Assembly (NCBI GenBank): GCA_963920635.1
Contig: OY987308.1
Coordinates: 19,125,096-19,189,095 of the forward strand
DNA: 64,000 nucleotides
Direction: 5' to 3'
From: Pseudeuparius sepicola
Lineage: Eukaryota; Arthropoda; Insecta; Coleoptera; Anthribidae
The notes below the pieces were generated by a model, which was given only the letters and a program-made list of their open reading frames with translations, made no database searches and had not been told where the DNA came from. Each line of letters begins with the position of its first letter. Within the stretch, counting starts at the first letter, position 1. This document shows positions 11,241 through 22,235 of the stretch, one piece after another. The position numbers and the translations under genes are program-made.

Positions 11241-14200
11241 CTGCAACAGGAACACATCACACATTGATTAACTAGGGCACCGAATATATAACGCATAGAA
11301 GGGTCACTCCGAATAGACACTACAGTTCATGTGCAGTCCAGTCAGAGGAAGATAATGGCGAAGGCAACGACAACGAAGTGAAGCCACTATGGTGTATATA
11401 CGGTGTATATACGGTGTATATACGGTGTATATACGGTGTATATACGGTGTATATACGGTGTATATACGGGGTATATATATGGTGTATATACGGTGAACAA
11501 AACAAACAGTTTTTTCTGTACCTGGGGCATATTGGCCAGGTCCAATCGCAACGCCTCCGGGTGCAGTTGGTGTCGCAGCGGTGGTGGCCACAGAACTCGA
11601 GTTGGTCTTGCCGTAAATGAGGTCGACAATGCCAGCATCCAAACCGCTCTTGTCCTCTATCCAGTCGATGTATCGCGACACGTCCGTGTACATGCCCAGC
11701 AGTCCTGGTTCTGCACATTTGAACCCGAAAGACACGACGCCTGCGACAAGTTTTCGTTTTTTTATTGTTGTTGTTTACACGGGGAATGTCAACGATAGAA
11801 GTCGTCAATCAGCGAAAGGCTAATATCGTTGACTGAAAAATCTTCACCCAACGCTAATATCACAGAATAAATAGCGCTACGCTAATATTACAAGATTACA
11901 GGGGTGGTCCTAACTTCTAGAATCCATAGAAAAAGTAAAAATAACACTGGGTTTTCCAAAGGCATCGTTTCACGATGATACGATGCCTTTGGGGTTTTCG
12001 ATAGGTACATGTATATAGGAAGAAATCATCTTATTTTTTTGACTTTTCTGTCGATTCTAGAAGTTACATACATAAATATTTTTTAAGGGTATAAGGGTGA
12101 TTTACCTAAAATTACATAGTCCCCATTCTGGTTCATGACTTGCAGAGGCCCTCCACTATCTCCCTTGAAAATTAAGAAAACAAATATTTGAAAGTTTACT
12201 ATAATTATTAGGGTCAATCTGGGTAATTGAGAATGATTTTTGCAAAGTTTACTTTAAAGTTGCGCCTAGAAAATTTTCCTTTTTGCTAGGTAGTTACTGC
12301 TTAGCTTGTTTTTTTACAATATACTTACAGTGTGTCTCACTTAAGGGTAAGTAAGTCACCCCTCTAAAATTTTCATTTGGGCGCCGATTTTAAAAAACTT
12401 CTTTTTGTTGAAAATAGCTCTCTGAAAATAGCATTCGATGCACTAGTCAATTTTTTTTGAAAACCGAACACATGGCCAACTGTGATTAGTTCTAAAGGTC
12501 CAAATTTGAAAAAGTGCTATTGGCGGCCATACACGTAACGATATACTTGCGCAAGTTTAGACTTGCGCAAACACACATCATTCGGTAGAGAGCACAGACG
12601 GCACAAGTATACTTGAACAACATCATTTTTGATGAGAAAGTCAGTGGAGCAGGCAGTTGTGTTTTGTGTTACAAAAAATCTGAAAAGACTTTAAAAGACA
12701 CCGAACTATATGGTGTAAAGACTGGTTAATAAAAAGAGAACATTATTCACACATCAATTTATTGTCTGAACTGAAATTTGCACCCAAAGACTGGCATAAC
12801 AACTATCTGCGTGTGGACGAAGACACTTATTTCAAGGTTCTATCGATGATTACGCCATTTATTATAAAGCAAGATACTGTTATGCGAAGAGCCATATCAC
12901 CACTTGGATCTATTTTTTTATAATACACTTCAACTAATTTGTTATAAGCGGTTGTTTTTTTTTATCTCTATTGTGGTAATCTTTGTTCTTTACTTGCCAG
13001 AGGCATAGTTCATTTCTAGATATTTATAAAATCTTCCAAATTTTCTCGCACTCCACATGTCTCGTCACTCATTTTGGCGCAAAAAACCCAAACAGACGTG
13101 CATACGAACGTCAATGAGTTCATCTGCGCAATGGTGCCACACACGTTCAAGTAAACTTGTGCAAACTTAAACTTGCCCAAGTCTGGAATCGAAAATTGAA
13201 ATTTTCTGAAGACTTGTACAAGTCTAGAATTTGCGCAAAAATCTTCCAACACACGTTACTGTATATTTGTGCAAGTCTAAACTTGCGCAAGTATATCGTT
13301 ACGTGTATGGCTGGCGTTAGGACCGCCTAAAACATAACTCTACAAAGTTTCATCTTGTTCCCATACAGGATGTCTAAGAAAATAATTTTTAAAAGTCGAA
13401 ATATATTTTTTTAATAGACAAGGTTATTTTGATCTTCCTTGGCAAAATGGTGTTTTCAGTTAGGAAACAAAATGTTATTACGATAATTCATGCGTTACCT
13501 AATAATCATGCGTTAGGTAGGTACATACCTAATTACGTAATTGGACAAAAAGAATAGGAATGTTTCATAAAAAGTATTCTGTATTCTGTTTTTTAATTTG
13601 GAAAAAATCTATGATCAGAGCAGGCCATGGAAACCTGGAAATAAAAAAATGTCGATTGTCGATCACTTGTCAATGTTTGTTATGTGTCGAGTCCACAAAC
13701 GCTAGATGGTCTTCGTAATCGCACTATTGAAGCTTGTCGCGGAATCACGGAATTGAGAAATGCATATCTGTTAATGGTGGTCTAATTGAACAAACTAATA
13801 TTTCATTTAATCGAATAAAATCAATTGTCTCCTTGGTTTCTTCTGATATCAATAATATTTTTTGTATAAATTATAAATTATCTGTGATGCAAATAAATAA
13901 GTTCTCAAGAAAATGGACATTGTTTATTCCAGATTACGTAATCAAGTAACGCATGAATTATCAGTAACAATTTGTTTCCTAAATAAAAATGCCATTTTGC
14001 CAAGGAAGATCAAAATAACCTTGTCTATTAAGAAAATATATCGCAACTTTTAAACATTATTTTCTTGGTATGGGAACAAGATGAAACTTTGTAGTTATGT
14101 TTTAAGTGGTGCCTGCTGAAATAATTGACGTTCTGGTCTTTTTTTTATGTAAGTTCATGGCACCAAATGACTGTTGGCATTCACTATAATTTTTTCCCAA

Positions 14201-17200
14201 ATATGTGTTTTCATTTACCCCAATATTAATATTCATTTATGAATGGGCTAAATGAAAACTACTTGTAGTTTCCACTGGATCAAAATTATTGACGAAATCT
14301 CCAAAACATGTGACTAGAAGATTTGTTTAATGTTGTACATGTTTAGACAACATTAATTTATAAACGAAAAAAATCTTTGTTCGGTTCATCAGAAACGACT
14401 GTTACAGTTATTATATTGTAATACATAATTGAATTAACCCTATCTTTACTTTAAACCACTACCAGTACAAGTAAATAGGCACACTTGTAAAAAAAGCACG
14501 GTATTTTTAAATAGAAATAATTAGATCCTCTTTTCATTAACCCTGATTGACTCTATACACCACAACAAATAGTTATTATTCAAGATGCGTAAATGTACGT
14601 TTTTTGGCCGAGGAGGTTGTTTACTGGTTTTTCGTGGTTCTTGCTGAGTTAGTATTTTACCTGGCAGGTGTCTATGCCTCCCTGTAGATACCCAGCACAG
14701 AATGCGTCCTTTATGTCTTTTGGATCGTTCCCAGTATCGCCGATCATCTTTCTGCAGGTGCTGTCGTTATAGATTAAGACGCGTGCTTCGTGTAAAGTGC
14801 ACGGCATACTTCCCTGGTACTTCAGCGTACCCATACCTGGCACTGTACCTTCGCGTGGTCGCTTCGATACCCCTAAAAGAAAAAACAACACTATCACTGC
14901 TTCCGCATCATCGGTTTTTTCAAATACACGAGGTATTTTCCAAATCTACACAAATCTTTAAGCAATATGTAGAAAAATTATTTCTGTCGTTCAGGAGCAT
15001 TTCTCAAGCAGCTTCATATCTTTCCACAATACGAATGTGTTTCAAAACTTACCTTCTCCTGGCAGACAGATCGGCACAAATCCAGAAGCATTAGCGTTTA
15101 AAGTTATTAAACCAATGTCGTAGTAGGGATTTTTAGTCTTGTAGAGCTCATGCACCTGGTAACAAAAAAAAAACATATTTAAAACCAAATAGATACAAAA
15201 ATAAGTATTCGACCTACCTCAACTTTTTGTGCTTTAAAATCCTTGATGGTCTTTTCAGTAGTACAAATATTATACATGCCCAAACGGATTGTATAGATAT
15301 CTTCAAGTTTCACATTTCCAGTCCTATGGATAATAATAAATATAAATTTAATTTAATTTTGTAATGCAAATTACAGTGTCCCCATTAAGTAAAGGACATA
15401 AGTATGTACAGGGTCATTTTTTTAAAATTCCGAATTTTGAATTTATTTTAAAAATATATGCAAAAACATATTAAAATGTTTAAAATATGCGCCTTATGTG
15501 AAATTTTCTCAAGTTTTTTATGGTGCTATCAGAATCTGCGTATCCGGTCCCGTACTACAAACTTTAATTTTTTTAAATGGAACACCCTATATTTTATTGC
15601 ACTATGTAATAGCACTTAAAAAGAGATTCTTAAATATATATACATGTCTATATTTATGTTTTACAGTTTTAATAATATTCACGTTTTTATTTTGATTTTA
15701 GGATATATTTATTAAATTTCAAAAATCGAGCAATGTGCCATGGAAATGATATATGTATAAGTATAGCCGAATTTTTGTTTTAATTAAGAACTCATAAACA
15801 TACCTACAACTTCTGAATTGTCATCTCTGTCTTAACAAAAACTTAAACTACTACAACTAACAATGAGTCAAAATAATGTAAAACCAGTAGCAGACTTTTT
15901 TTGTGACACTAATGTGATCATTACAATATTAATTTACGAAAATGACAGGCAGACTTATTCTTTGTTTTTATTTTCCATGGCACACTGCTCGATTTTTGAA
16001 ATTTAATAAATAATATCCTAAAATCACAATAAAAATGTGAATATTATTAAAACTGTAAAACATAAATATAGACATAGTGCAATAAAATATAGGGTGTTCC
16101 ATTTAAAAAAATGAAAGTTTGTAGTACACCCTGTATACGAGACCGGATACGCAGATTCTGATAGCACCATAAAAAACTTGGGAAAATTTCACATAAGGCG
16201 CATATTTTAATCATTTTAATATGTTTTTGCATATGTTTTTAAAATAAATTCCAAATTCGGAATTTAAAAAAAATATGACCCTGTACATAAATATATTCTA
16301 TATAGAATATATAGGAGGATATTCTATATAGAATATTATATCCTTTACTCAAGGAGTACTCATCGGAATAAAGTACCTAGTCTATCTACTTTTAAACATA
16401 TATTATACAAATCCATACAATCTTTATTTTTGGAGATAACCGCCTGAAATTTTTATACCCCCGGTTTTCAGGAAACCTTTATTTAAAATCTGACACCACA
16501 GCGTTAATCAGAACGCCCCAAAACTCCCATATACCAAATTTTAACAAAAAGTATACAGGCAGTTCCATTCTGCAGGATGTCAAAGTTGAGCAAAATAGGA
16601 ATTTTAAAGGCACCTGGCTAGTTAAGTGTGCCATGGGTCAACAGGACCACTCAAAATGTGGGTGTGGAAAGATTCAATACAAAAATCTACAGGGTATTAA
16701 GCAAAACAATTGGCTACATGAAAATTATCTTCTTACAACAAACAATAAAAAAATTACATATGATGATCACTGTGATACTCGGATAGATTTACTTATTAGC
16801 TTACGCTGATAGGTTGAGGAATTCCTTGTAGCAATGGGCCGCTGTCAGCACTGTCCTTGGTCCAATAAGGGCACCACCACACACCACCTGATCGTACCTG
16901 CAATATACAGGGTGTTCGAAAAATAGACGGAGATATTTTAGAGGGTGATTCCCTGTTAAGAAATATGAAAAAAAGTTTCTATAAACATGGGTCCGGAAAT
17001 GCAGAGTTTTCAAGATACAGGATGTTAAATAAAAAAAAATAAAACATGAAATTATTAATGTCTTAAAAATTATTTACTCGATTCTGTTGAAATTTGGCAA
17101 TGTTATTTGTTGTATTAAGAGGCTAATTTCGCCCTAACTAGATTAAATTTATTAAGTCCAGTGGCGTCCCGGGGGCACCTTAGCGAATATTATTATCAAA

Positions 17201-18874
17201 AAAATGTACGCCACTACCTTTTTTGTAACTTTAATATTTTTTGTTTGATTAAGCATCTAAAAATACAACTTCTTTCCCTCTTGTATTGTTTTCCTATCTC
17301 ACTTCGTTTTCGAGAAAAAAAATAAAAACCGTTTTATTGCATGTCACTGGACAAAATTGGTTGTAGTGTACTTTATGTTATGATATTGGAAAGTTGCAAT
17401 AACACTCTTTCCTAGAAATTGATAAACCAATTTTGTCCAGTGACATGCAATATATTTAACATCCTGTATCTTGAAAACTCTGCATTTCCGGACCCATGTT
17501 TATAGAAACTTTTTTTCATATTTCTTAACAGGGAATCACCCTCTAAAATATCTCCGTCTATTTTTCGAACACCCTGTACATATAAGGAAAATTTACTTAA
17601 ATGCATACTTAAAGCCATCTGTGTCTTGGATCCTAATTTTGTATTTGTATTTGTAGAATGTTTGTTGGAAAGGGACAAACTTCAGTGCCGGAAAAACGTT
17701 GTACCGCAGAAAATATTTCTGTGGTTGTACGTATATTAAAAAGCTTTTTCTTGAAATCGGCATTAAAATGTCCCAAAATCGTCATTAAAAGCACAGAAAT
17801 CGTACAATAATGTAGCCCATTATTGTACGATTTTTTCAATAAGTAGGCCTTGGCGAGATGTAAACATCAAACGTCAGACGCGGAGAAATCGCCCGTCAAA
17901 AGTGACCAAATATTCAAAACCCGGCCGATAAAGGCCCATTTAACTTTTCGTACACATTGCGAAATTGTTTCCTATAGAAGCGCAATCCTTCAGTCTACAT
18001 ATTTTAGTAAATTTGAATATCAATAGATTTCTTGTGTAGGCTGCACAAGAAGCAGCAGTTTGGTTTTTCTGTTCGAAGGTGCCGTAAGTCATTATACTTG
18101 TCCTAGATAAAGCGATCGGTAAAGTCAAGCAACGCTGCGCGTAGTCGGTTCGTGGACGGGTGATCCCTTATTATTATTTTCTTGCCTAATAAAACTTTTT
18201 TTTTCCGATTTCAAAAAAAATATAATATGTACCTCGGCACTGAAGTTCTTTTTATGACTCATGTGGTTTATTTGCCTCGGCCAGAGGCCTCAGCAACTAA
18301 ACTCCACATGAGTCATAAAAAGTTGAACTTCAGTGCCTTGGTACATAAATAACTATTATTACTATTGTACAGGACGAGGACAGAGTACCTACTTATATTG
18401 TATGCTTAAAACTTTTACCTCAACAGGGCAGCAAACCAAGGGTATCTATAATATCCAACGTCATAGCCTGCTACCACTCTATCTGTTCTCAAAATAAATT
18501 CTGTTCCGAGCGGCCTTCCGCATGCATGTTGACCTGGAAAATATTATACCTACAGGGTGTGCCTGGTTCTATAATGTATTTTATATATTCCCTAAAAGGT
18601 CTTTACATCACTACTAGATTTAGTGTAGCCCGCATCTAACAATTTCTTTCCATTATTTTAGACACAGTGTTAAAAACAAAGTTAGTGCTTAAGATTTTTC
18701 TTGAGCTACACTATATCCAGAGTAGTAAATATTTGTTTATAAAGTATAGTTTTAGTTTTATACTTAGTAAGTTATAGACGGCTTAATGTATTTCGTAAAC
18801 TTACTTCTTCCATCGGTGTACTGAATGGTTAGTAAGAAAATAAAAATCACTGTTAACAATATCACTAAATGCAT
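11116..18874 (-). CDS. Trypsin-like secreted serine protease (9 exons)
   Basis: Joining 18805-18874, 18419-18533, 16805-16897, 15218-15323, 15053-15155, 14661-14872, 12106-12163, 11522-11740 and 11116-11240 gives 366 residues with all phases matching and GT-AG introns. Residues 1-22 form a hydrophobic signal peptide. Cys28 in ACGRPLG probably links the short propeptide to the catalytic chain. Activation would cut after Arg42 (R/VVAG). The S1 (chymotrypsin-fold) domain has TAAHC with His83, YYDIGLITL with Asp141 and GDSGGPL with Ser236. Asp230, six residues before Ser236, is at the specificity position, so cleavage after Lys/Arg is expected. There is no CLIP domain. After the usual end (YIDWIED) come a Ser/Thr/Pro/Gly-rich linker and a basic tail (KKRKRRRPYRRP), unusual for the family. 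It is likely a secreted digestive, haemolymph or gland protease; which one cannot be told from sequence. Confidence 0.9.
11391..11495. repeat. 11-bp minisatellite (GGTGTATATAC)
   Basis: About nine near-identical units of GGTGTATATAC run head to tail. On the minus strand the unit contains no stop codon in any frame, so three overlapping open frames with an 11-residue period (YTPYIHRIYTV-like) appear. It lies in the last intron of the protease, and the open frames are most simply a by-product of the unit. Confidence 0.85.
11522..11740 (-). CDS. Protease exon 8: end of catalytic domain and linker
   Basis: It encodes GVVSFGFKCAEPGLLGMYTD, the S1 strand pair behind the specificity pocket, then VSRYIDWIED, the usual terminal helix. 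A linker rich in Ser, Thr, Ala, Pro and Gly follows (SSSVATTAATPTAPGG). A CCAG/GTACAG donor ends the exon. The acceptor lies at 11741-11742. Confidence 0.85.
11911..12066. repeat. Small foldback element with nested hairpin
   Basis: The outer arms TAACTTCTAGAATC (11911-11924) and GATTCTAGAAGTTA (12053-12066) enclose an inner perfect hairpin CCAAAGGCATCG (11956-11967) / CGATGCCTTTGG (11981-11992). It lies in a protease intron 40 bp from exon 7. The family is unknown. Confidence 0.65.
12106..12163 (-). CDS. Protease exon 7: catalytic Ser
   Basis: It encodes GDSGGPLQVMNQNGDYVIL in phase 0 after TTTCAAG and ends at GTAAAT. The Gly-Asp-Ser-Gly-Gly core supplies the nucleophile and part of the oxyanion hole. 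Confidence 0.9.
12522..13316. mobile_element. PIF/Harbinger element with ~50-bp terminal inverted repeats
   Basis: The ends are long inverted repeats: GGCCATACACGTAACGATAT on the left, and its complement ATATCGTTACGTGTATGG on the right, each continuing inward through CTTGCGCAAGT-rich sequence. An internal segment encodes part of a Harbinger nuclease, so this is a deletion derivative. A 3-bp target duplication could not be fixed unambiguously. It lies in a protease intron. Confidence 0.75.
12759..12921 (+). pseudogene. Harbinger transposase N-terminal fragment
   Basis: The frame reads LLSELKFAPKDWHNNYLRVD then EDTYFKVLSMITPFI and KQDTVMRRAISP. This matches the conserved N-terminal block of HARBI1-like nucleases (YLRMDE, then a KQDT.MR.AISP block). 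It stops soon after. The catalytic DDE part is absent. Confidence 0.75.
13323..14122. mobile_element. 800-bp foldback with ~190-bp arms
   Basis: AAAACATAACT, AAAGTTTCATCTTGTTCC and AAGGTTATTTTGATCTTCCTTGG in the left arm (13323-13530) recur in reverse complement at 13925-14122. The middle has no recognisable protein. It abuts the Harbinger element and may have been its target. No target duplication was fixed. Confidence 0.7.
14661..14872 (-). CDS. Protease exon 6: specificity-pocket region
   Basis: It encodes GVSKRPREGTVPGMGTLKYQ through FCAGYLQGGIDTCQ. The Asp of GIDTCQ is at the trypsin specificity position. The usual GWG appears here as GMG. Phase is 2 at entry and 0 at exit, giving a clean join to GDSGG in exon 7. 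Confidence 0.9.
15053..15155 (-). CDS. Protease exon 5: catalytic Asp
   Basis: It encodes VHELYKTKNPYYDIGLITL and then a stretch ending PICLPGE. The YYDIGL motif takes the place of the usual D-I-A-L-L. The Cys of PICLP forms the disulphide to the propeptide in chymotrypsin-type enzymes. Confidence 0.9.
15218..15323 (-). CDS. Protease exon 4
   Basis: It encodes TGNVKLEDIYTIRLGMYNIC and then TTEKTIKDFKAQKVE, the surface-loop region between the His and Asp motifs where RLGEH-type strands sit. An ATCCATAG acceptor and a GTAGGT donor fit the phases on both sides. Confidence 0.85.
15409..16283. mobile_element. TA-flanked palindrome with CAGGGTC ends (P1)
   Basis: The whole 875 bp folds on itself. 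Arms of about 400 bp match nearly base for base (for example CGCCTTATGTGAAATTTTCT and its complement, and GATCGAGCA-type inner words). Ends are CAGGGTC/GACCCTG next to TA on both sides (15407-15408 and 16284-16285). No coding sequence is present. It lies in protease intron 3. Inner words AATGGAACACCCTATAT are shared with other palindromes here. Confidence 0.85.
16805..16897 (-). CDS. Protease exon 3: catalytic His
   Basis: It encodes YDQVVCGGALIGPRTVLTAA and then HCYKEFLNLSA. CGGALI and TAAHC are hallmark S1 motifs. The acceptor TATATTGCAG lies only about 10 bp from the end of a palindromic element. Confidence 0.92.
16908..17576. mobile_element. TA-flanked palindrome with CAGGGTGTTCG ends (P2)
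   Basis: The ends CAGGGTGTTCGAAAAATAGA and its complement are flanked by TA (16906-16907 and 17577-17578). Arms of about 150 bp match (for example TTTCTATAAACATGGGTCCG). Inner arms repeat a TGTCACTGGACAAAATTGGTT word. The left end is 10 bp from the acceptor of protease exon 3, so the pyrimidine tract of that splice site lies inside the element. Confidence 0.85.
17640..18140 (+). repeat. Dispersed repeat, copy 1
   Basis: It shares several blocks with 36905-37215, including ATTGTACGATTTTTTCAATA, AGTAGGCCTTGGC, GATGTAAACATCAAACGTCA and GGCTGCACAA. No coding or terminal structure is evident. Confidence 0.65.
18236..18337. repeat. 100-bp inverted repeat
   Basis: GGCACTGAAGTTCTTTTTAT followed by GACTCATGTGG is answered by CCACATGAGTCATAAAAAG and CTTCAGTGCC. 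The loop is about 38 bp. Its ends match words inside the neighbouring dispersed repeat, so it may be part of the same element. Confidence 0.7.
18419..18533 (-). CDS. Protease exon 2: propeptide and activation site
   Basis: It encodes QHACGRPLGTEFILRTD then RVVAGYDVGYYRYPWFAALL. Cleavage before VVAG would free the new N-terminus. A further CAGGGTG word (near 18553) lies about 20 bp from the acceptor. Confidence 0.9.
18805..18874 (-). CDS. Protease exon 1: signal peptide
   Basis: ATG at 18872-18874 starts MHLVILLTVIFIFLLTIQ, a classical signal core, then YTDGR, and splices at GTAAGT in phase 1. Joining to exon 2 makes an AGT (Ser) codon. It is the only ATG giving a signal peptide in frame. Confidence 0.88.
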
Positions 18875-19044
18875 TTCTGTTCTACTAACACTGCGTTGTT
18901 TATTATCACAATGACCTCACTACCATTATCGGAAAATGCAGTTAACTATACGCTGTTCTATCTATTTAAAAATTATTTAATTACCTAGTTATATGCCCAT
19001 CATACCTTAATTTCAATGCTAGAATACTTACAACTTGTGATATA
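18875..19044 (-). promoter_or_regulatory. Presumed upstream region of the protease gene
   Basis: About 170 bp separate the protease ATG from the next mobile element. It is AT-rich and has no convincing TATA box or initiator, so transcription start cannot be placed. Confidence 0.3.
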
Positions 19045-19705
19045 GAGGGTGGGTCAGAAGGTATAGTAAATACTTTAAAGGAGTGTTCTTTCATATAAAA
19101 TTTTTCGATTTGGGCTTTCCTTGCCAAGTTATTCGGGTCTACAGGGTGACCCAAAAGTATTTTTTTATTTATATCTCAATAACGGCGCTACATAAAAATT
19201 TGAAATTTGGTATGTGTTATCTACTTACTGGAAGACGCCTTAGGGCAGTTTATTCATTTACACACTGCCCTAAAAAAGGGTAAAAACTAACAACACCTAT
19301 TAATTTGCTCGAACTTTTTTGTGTGTCATTTTTACGTACAACAATAATATGATTTGTATAGCCCTTTTATTTAAGAAATTTTTTCCCTGTACATTTTTTT
19401 TCGAAAACACAATATTTTTCCTACAAAAAAATAATTTCATGCCAAATACCATTCCCCTGACTGTTCCAGAAAATCAAGTAAGAATTCATAGTAGGCGGGC
19501 GTCAAACAATTTCATTATTTTTATTGAACTTTAAAACTTCAACTTCAATTCAACTTCAGGATAAAAAAAATGTTGCAGTAGATGGTTACCCTGTAGACCC
19601 GAATAATTTGGCAAGGAAAGCCCAAATTTTATATGAAAGACCCCCCCTTAAACCACCTGCCGAACACCCCTTTAAAATATTTACTATACATTCTGACTCA
19701 CCCTG
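19045..19705. mobile_element. TA-flanked palindrome with GAGGGTG/CACCCTG ends (P3)
   Basis: Left GAGGGTGGGTCAGAAGGTAT is matched by a right end CTGACTCACCCTG, both next to TA. Arms of about 155 bp share TTGGGCTTTCCTTGCCAA, ATTCGGGTCTACAGGGT and related words. The element is non-coding and lies just upstream of the protease start. Confidence 0.8.
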
Positions 19706-21588
19706 TATATTGCTTACTCATTTTTAAAGAAAAACATTATGCTCAGAAGCTAAGCTGTGTAGTAATTTCAACATGAAAGTCTTGCAAAATACAATTACGA
19801 TAATTTACAATTATTGAATCTTAGAATTATGAATGCAGATTTTGATTTCTACCGTAGCATTATATTTATAAATTTGTAAATAAATATGAATAAACATAAA
19901 ATTAATAAAATAAAATGCCTTTCGTCTAGACACACAAAAATGATGGAAAAAACAGTACCTATGTACTAGGTATAATGTGCCGCATTTTGAGCTTTTAGTG
20001 ACTGGTTTGAGGTTTTTTAATGCCGACTTCGAAAAAAGCTTGTGTTTAGGTTTTTTATTTATTTTTTTTTATTAGCATTCCCTTATAATAAATAATACCT
20101 GACGCTATCGCAAAAAGGACTAATTGATGTAACTTAGAAATTTTAATGGTCTACGTAACTATACCATCGTTAAAATAACAAAAAAAAAAACGTTGGTGAT
20201 AAAATAACTTCGGTTTTCGATTCAGCCACTAGTTGTTCTGATAACAACATTGCGACTTACAGTTATTGTTACTGGTAAGTAGTAAAAAATTTATAACGAC
20301 AGTAATAAATGGACACTGCTCGCCTTGCACGAGTTTGGCAAAATCATTTCTAGATTCAATTATAACAAAAATGATGTGAAAAAGGTGTTGTGTGTGATTT
20401 TTCTGTGATTTTTTGGAGGTAGGTAATTATTTTATTTAATATAAATAATATACAATGAGCTTTAAATAATATATATTTTTATCTATTTTCTTTGAAACAT
20501 TCCAATTTATTCAGTCGCTTCTTATTTCCAAAATTTCCATATTGTTATTTACCTTTCTTTTTGTTTAATCTTGAAACTGAATATTCTTCTAGAAGTTTGT
20601 CATATATATATATGGAGTACAAGTACAAGGTGGCTCATAAAGTAAAAAAACAACTATAGCGATTTTTCTATATTCTTCCAACCTTAACGTTCTTTGGCAA
20701 AATTCCACAAAACTATTATCTTCTAGAAGAGACAACAATAGGTACTCCCTATTAATATTATGTTTGTTATTATATATTTACGTAAAATTCAGCCAACATA
20801 ATATGTAACATATGTGGCAATTACATACATTTGGAGATTCACAAATTTTTCATGTCACAAATTCAATTTGTAGATATCTAAAAGTCGAGTAAAAATATTT
20901 TTAAATACAGTGATCACATATTTATCTAAAATAGGAGAATGCCATTTAATTTGAAGTTATTAATTTAATAAAATTAATTAAAAACCATTGCGGTTATATG
21001 AAAAAATGTAATCTAAATAATAAATATAGTAGTCCAAATTGATTAATAATAATGTAAAGTGTTCAAATGAATTTCTTTCATTATATTTCTTGGTGCTGGG
21101 TTTTTGCAAAATTCTCTTTCTTAAAATGAAGTTACAAATATTGCTTGTGGTGTCATAAACTTTGGTTTTAATGCTTGATGAACAAAAATAGCATGTAGTT
21201 AAGTAGGTATAGCTGTAGATTTTTCCAAAGTAAATTTTACTCACTTTTCTCGTCATAGAAAATGATTTTATCAATTTGTAAAGCGATTTTCCCCCAAATC
21301 GTTAGTTTTATGTGATATTGTGAAACTACTACTTCCTTGAATTTATCACAATATGACATGAATGGAAGTCCACTCCAAATTGTTATTTGTACCAATATTT
21401 TAAAATTGCAAATAAGGTTTTCCGCATTCACAACTTGGAACCACTTAGTAACTTTTAAGGACTGCATTCATTGTAACTTAGAACCATTTACTAACTTTTA
21501 AGGACTAATTTAGTTAAGCACAAGTAACTTCGGCTTTTAAATAACGACATTTAAATGATTGGTGATTGGTGTATAAAGGGACAGGGAG
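19706..21588. other. AT-rich intergenic DNA
   Basis: It contains A/T runs, a TATATATATA stretch near 20605 and one pair of minus-strand open frames described separately. No promoter or exon is supported. Confidence 0.4.
20978..21467 (-). pseudogene. Coding-like minus-strand frames, unidentified
   Basis: Two overlapping minus-strand frames (21467-21237, then 21274-20978) have a protein-like mix of Ile, Phe, Cys and charged residues (LICNFKILVQITIWSGLPFM; SNICNFILRKRILQK). Joining them needs a frame change. They could be a decayed membrane-protein gene or chance in AT-rich DNA. I recognise no domain. Confidence 0.2.
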
Positions 21589-22227
21589 CAATGATGTAAC
21601 AGATACATTTTTTTCGGTATCTAGATACAGATACAGATACTGTCTGGCAGATGTATCTAGATACAGATACCGATACATTTTTCCCAAAGTATCTTGTTAC
21701 AGATACAGATAGGTACGTTAAAAAAGTATCTAGACACTGTCAGATACTATCAGTTAATTAAGAAAATTTCATTTATCTACAATTTCACTTATCTATATCT
21801 ATACTTAGATATTTATGAAACAAGTGTGTGTGTGTGTGTAGGTAAAGTGAAATTGTTTAGGCGAATGTGAAGTTTAGATTGTGACTAATCAAAACAAGTT
21901 GTGGGTTAGTAGTTTACCGTGTACGTCATTCCAAAGTGAGCACTGAGTAGGTACTTTATGTACGGTATTTTAAAAATCACCAAATCACACCCCATTTTAT
22001 TATTTGTATTGTTTAATTTTTAAAATTAAATATAGGCACGTTGCATCTTCGCTAAAAAATGTATCTAGTATCCAAATATCTATATATTTTCAAAAGGATA
22101 TAGATACTAAAGAAGATCCTGATTTTTGTAAGTATCTAGATATGTATCTAGGTACATAAAAAAGTATCTAGATACAGTATCTAGATACAGTATCTAAATA
22201 CATATATCTCGATACATTACATCACTG
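21589..22227. mobile_element. hAT-type MITE packed with TATCTAGATAC repeats
   Basis: The ends CAATGATGTAAC and the complement of GTTACATCACTG-like sequence (CATTACATCACTG) are flanked by a perfect 8-bp duplication ACAGGGAG (21581-21588 and 22228-22235), diagnostic for hAT. The subterminal regions (21603-21735 and 22055-22215) carry many copies of the palindromic word GTATCTAGATAC. The centre is unrelated and non-coding. Confidence 0.85.
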
Positions 22228-22235
22228 ACAGGGAG

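Noticed and set aside
11304..11735. Readthrough protease C-terminus across the minisatellite
   Set aside because: The repeat is stop-free in all frames, so openness means little. A spliced exon at 11116-11240 fits the phase and is followed by AATAAA.
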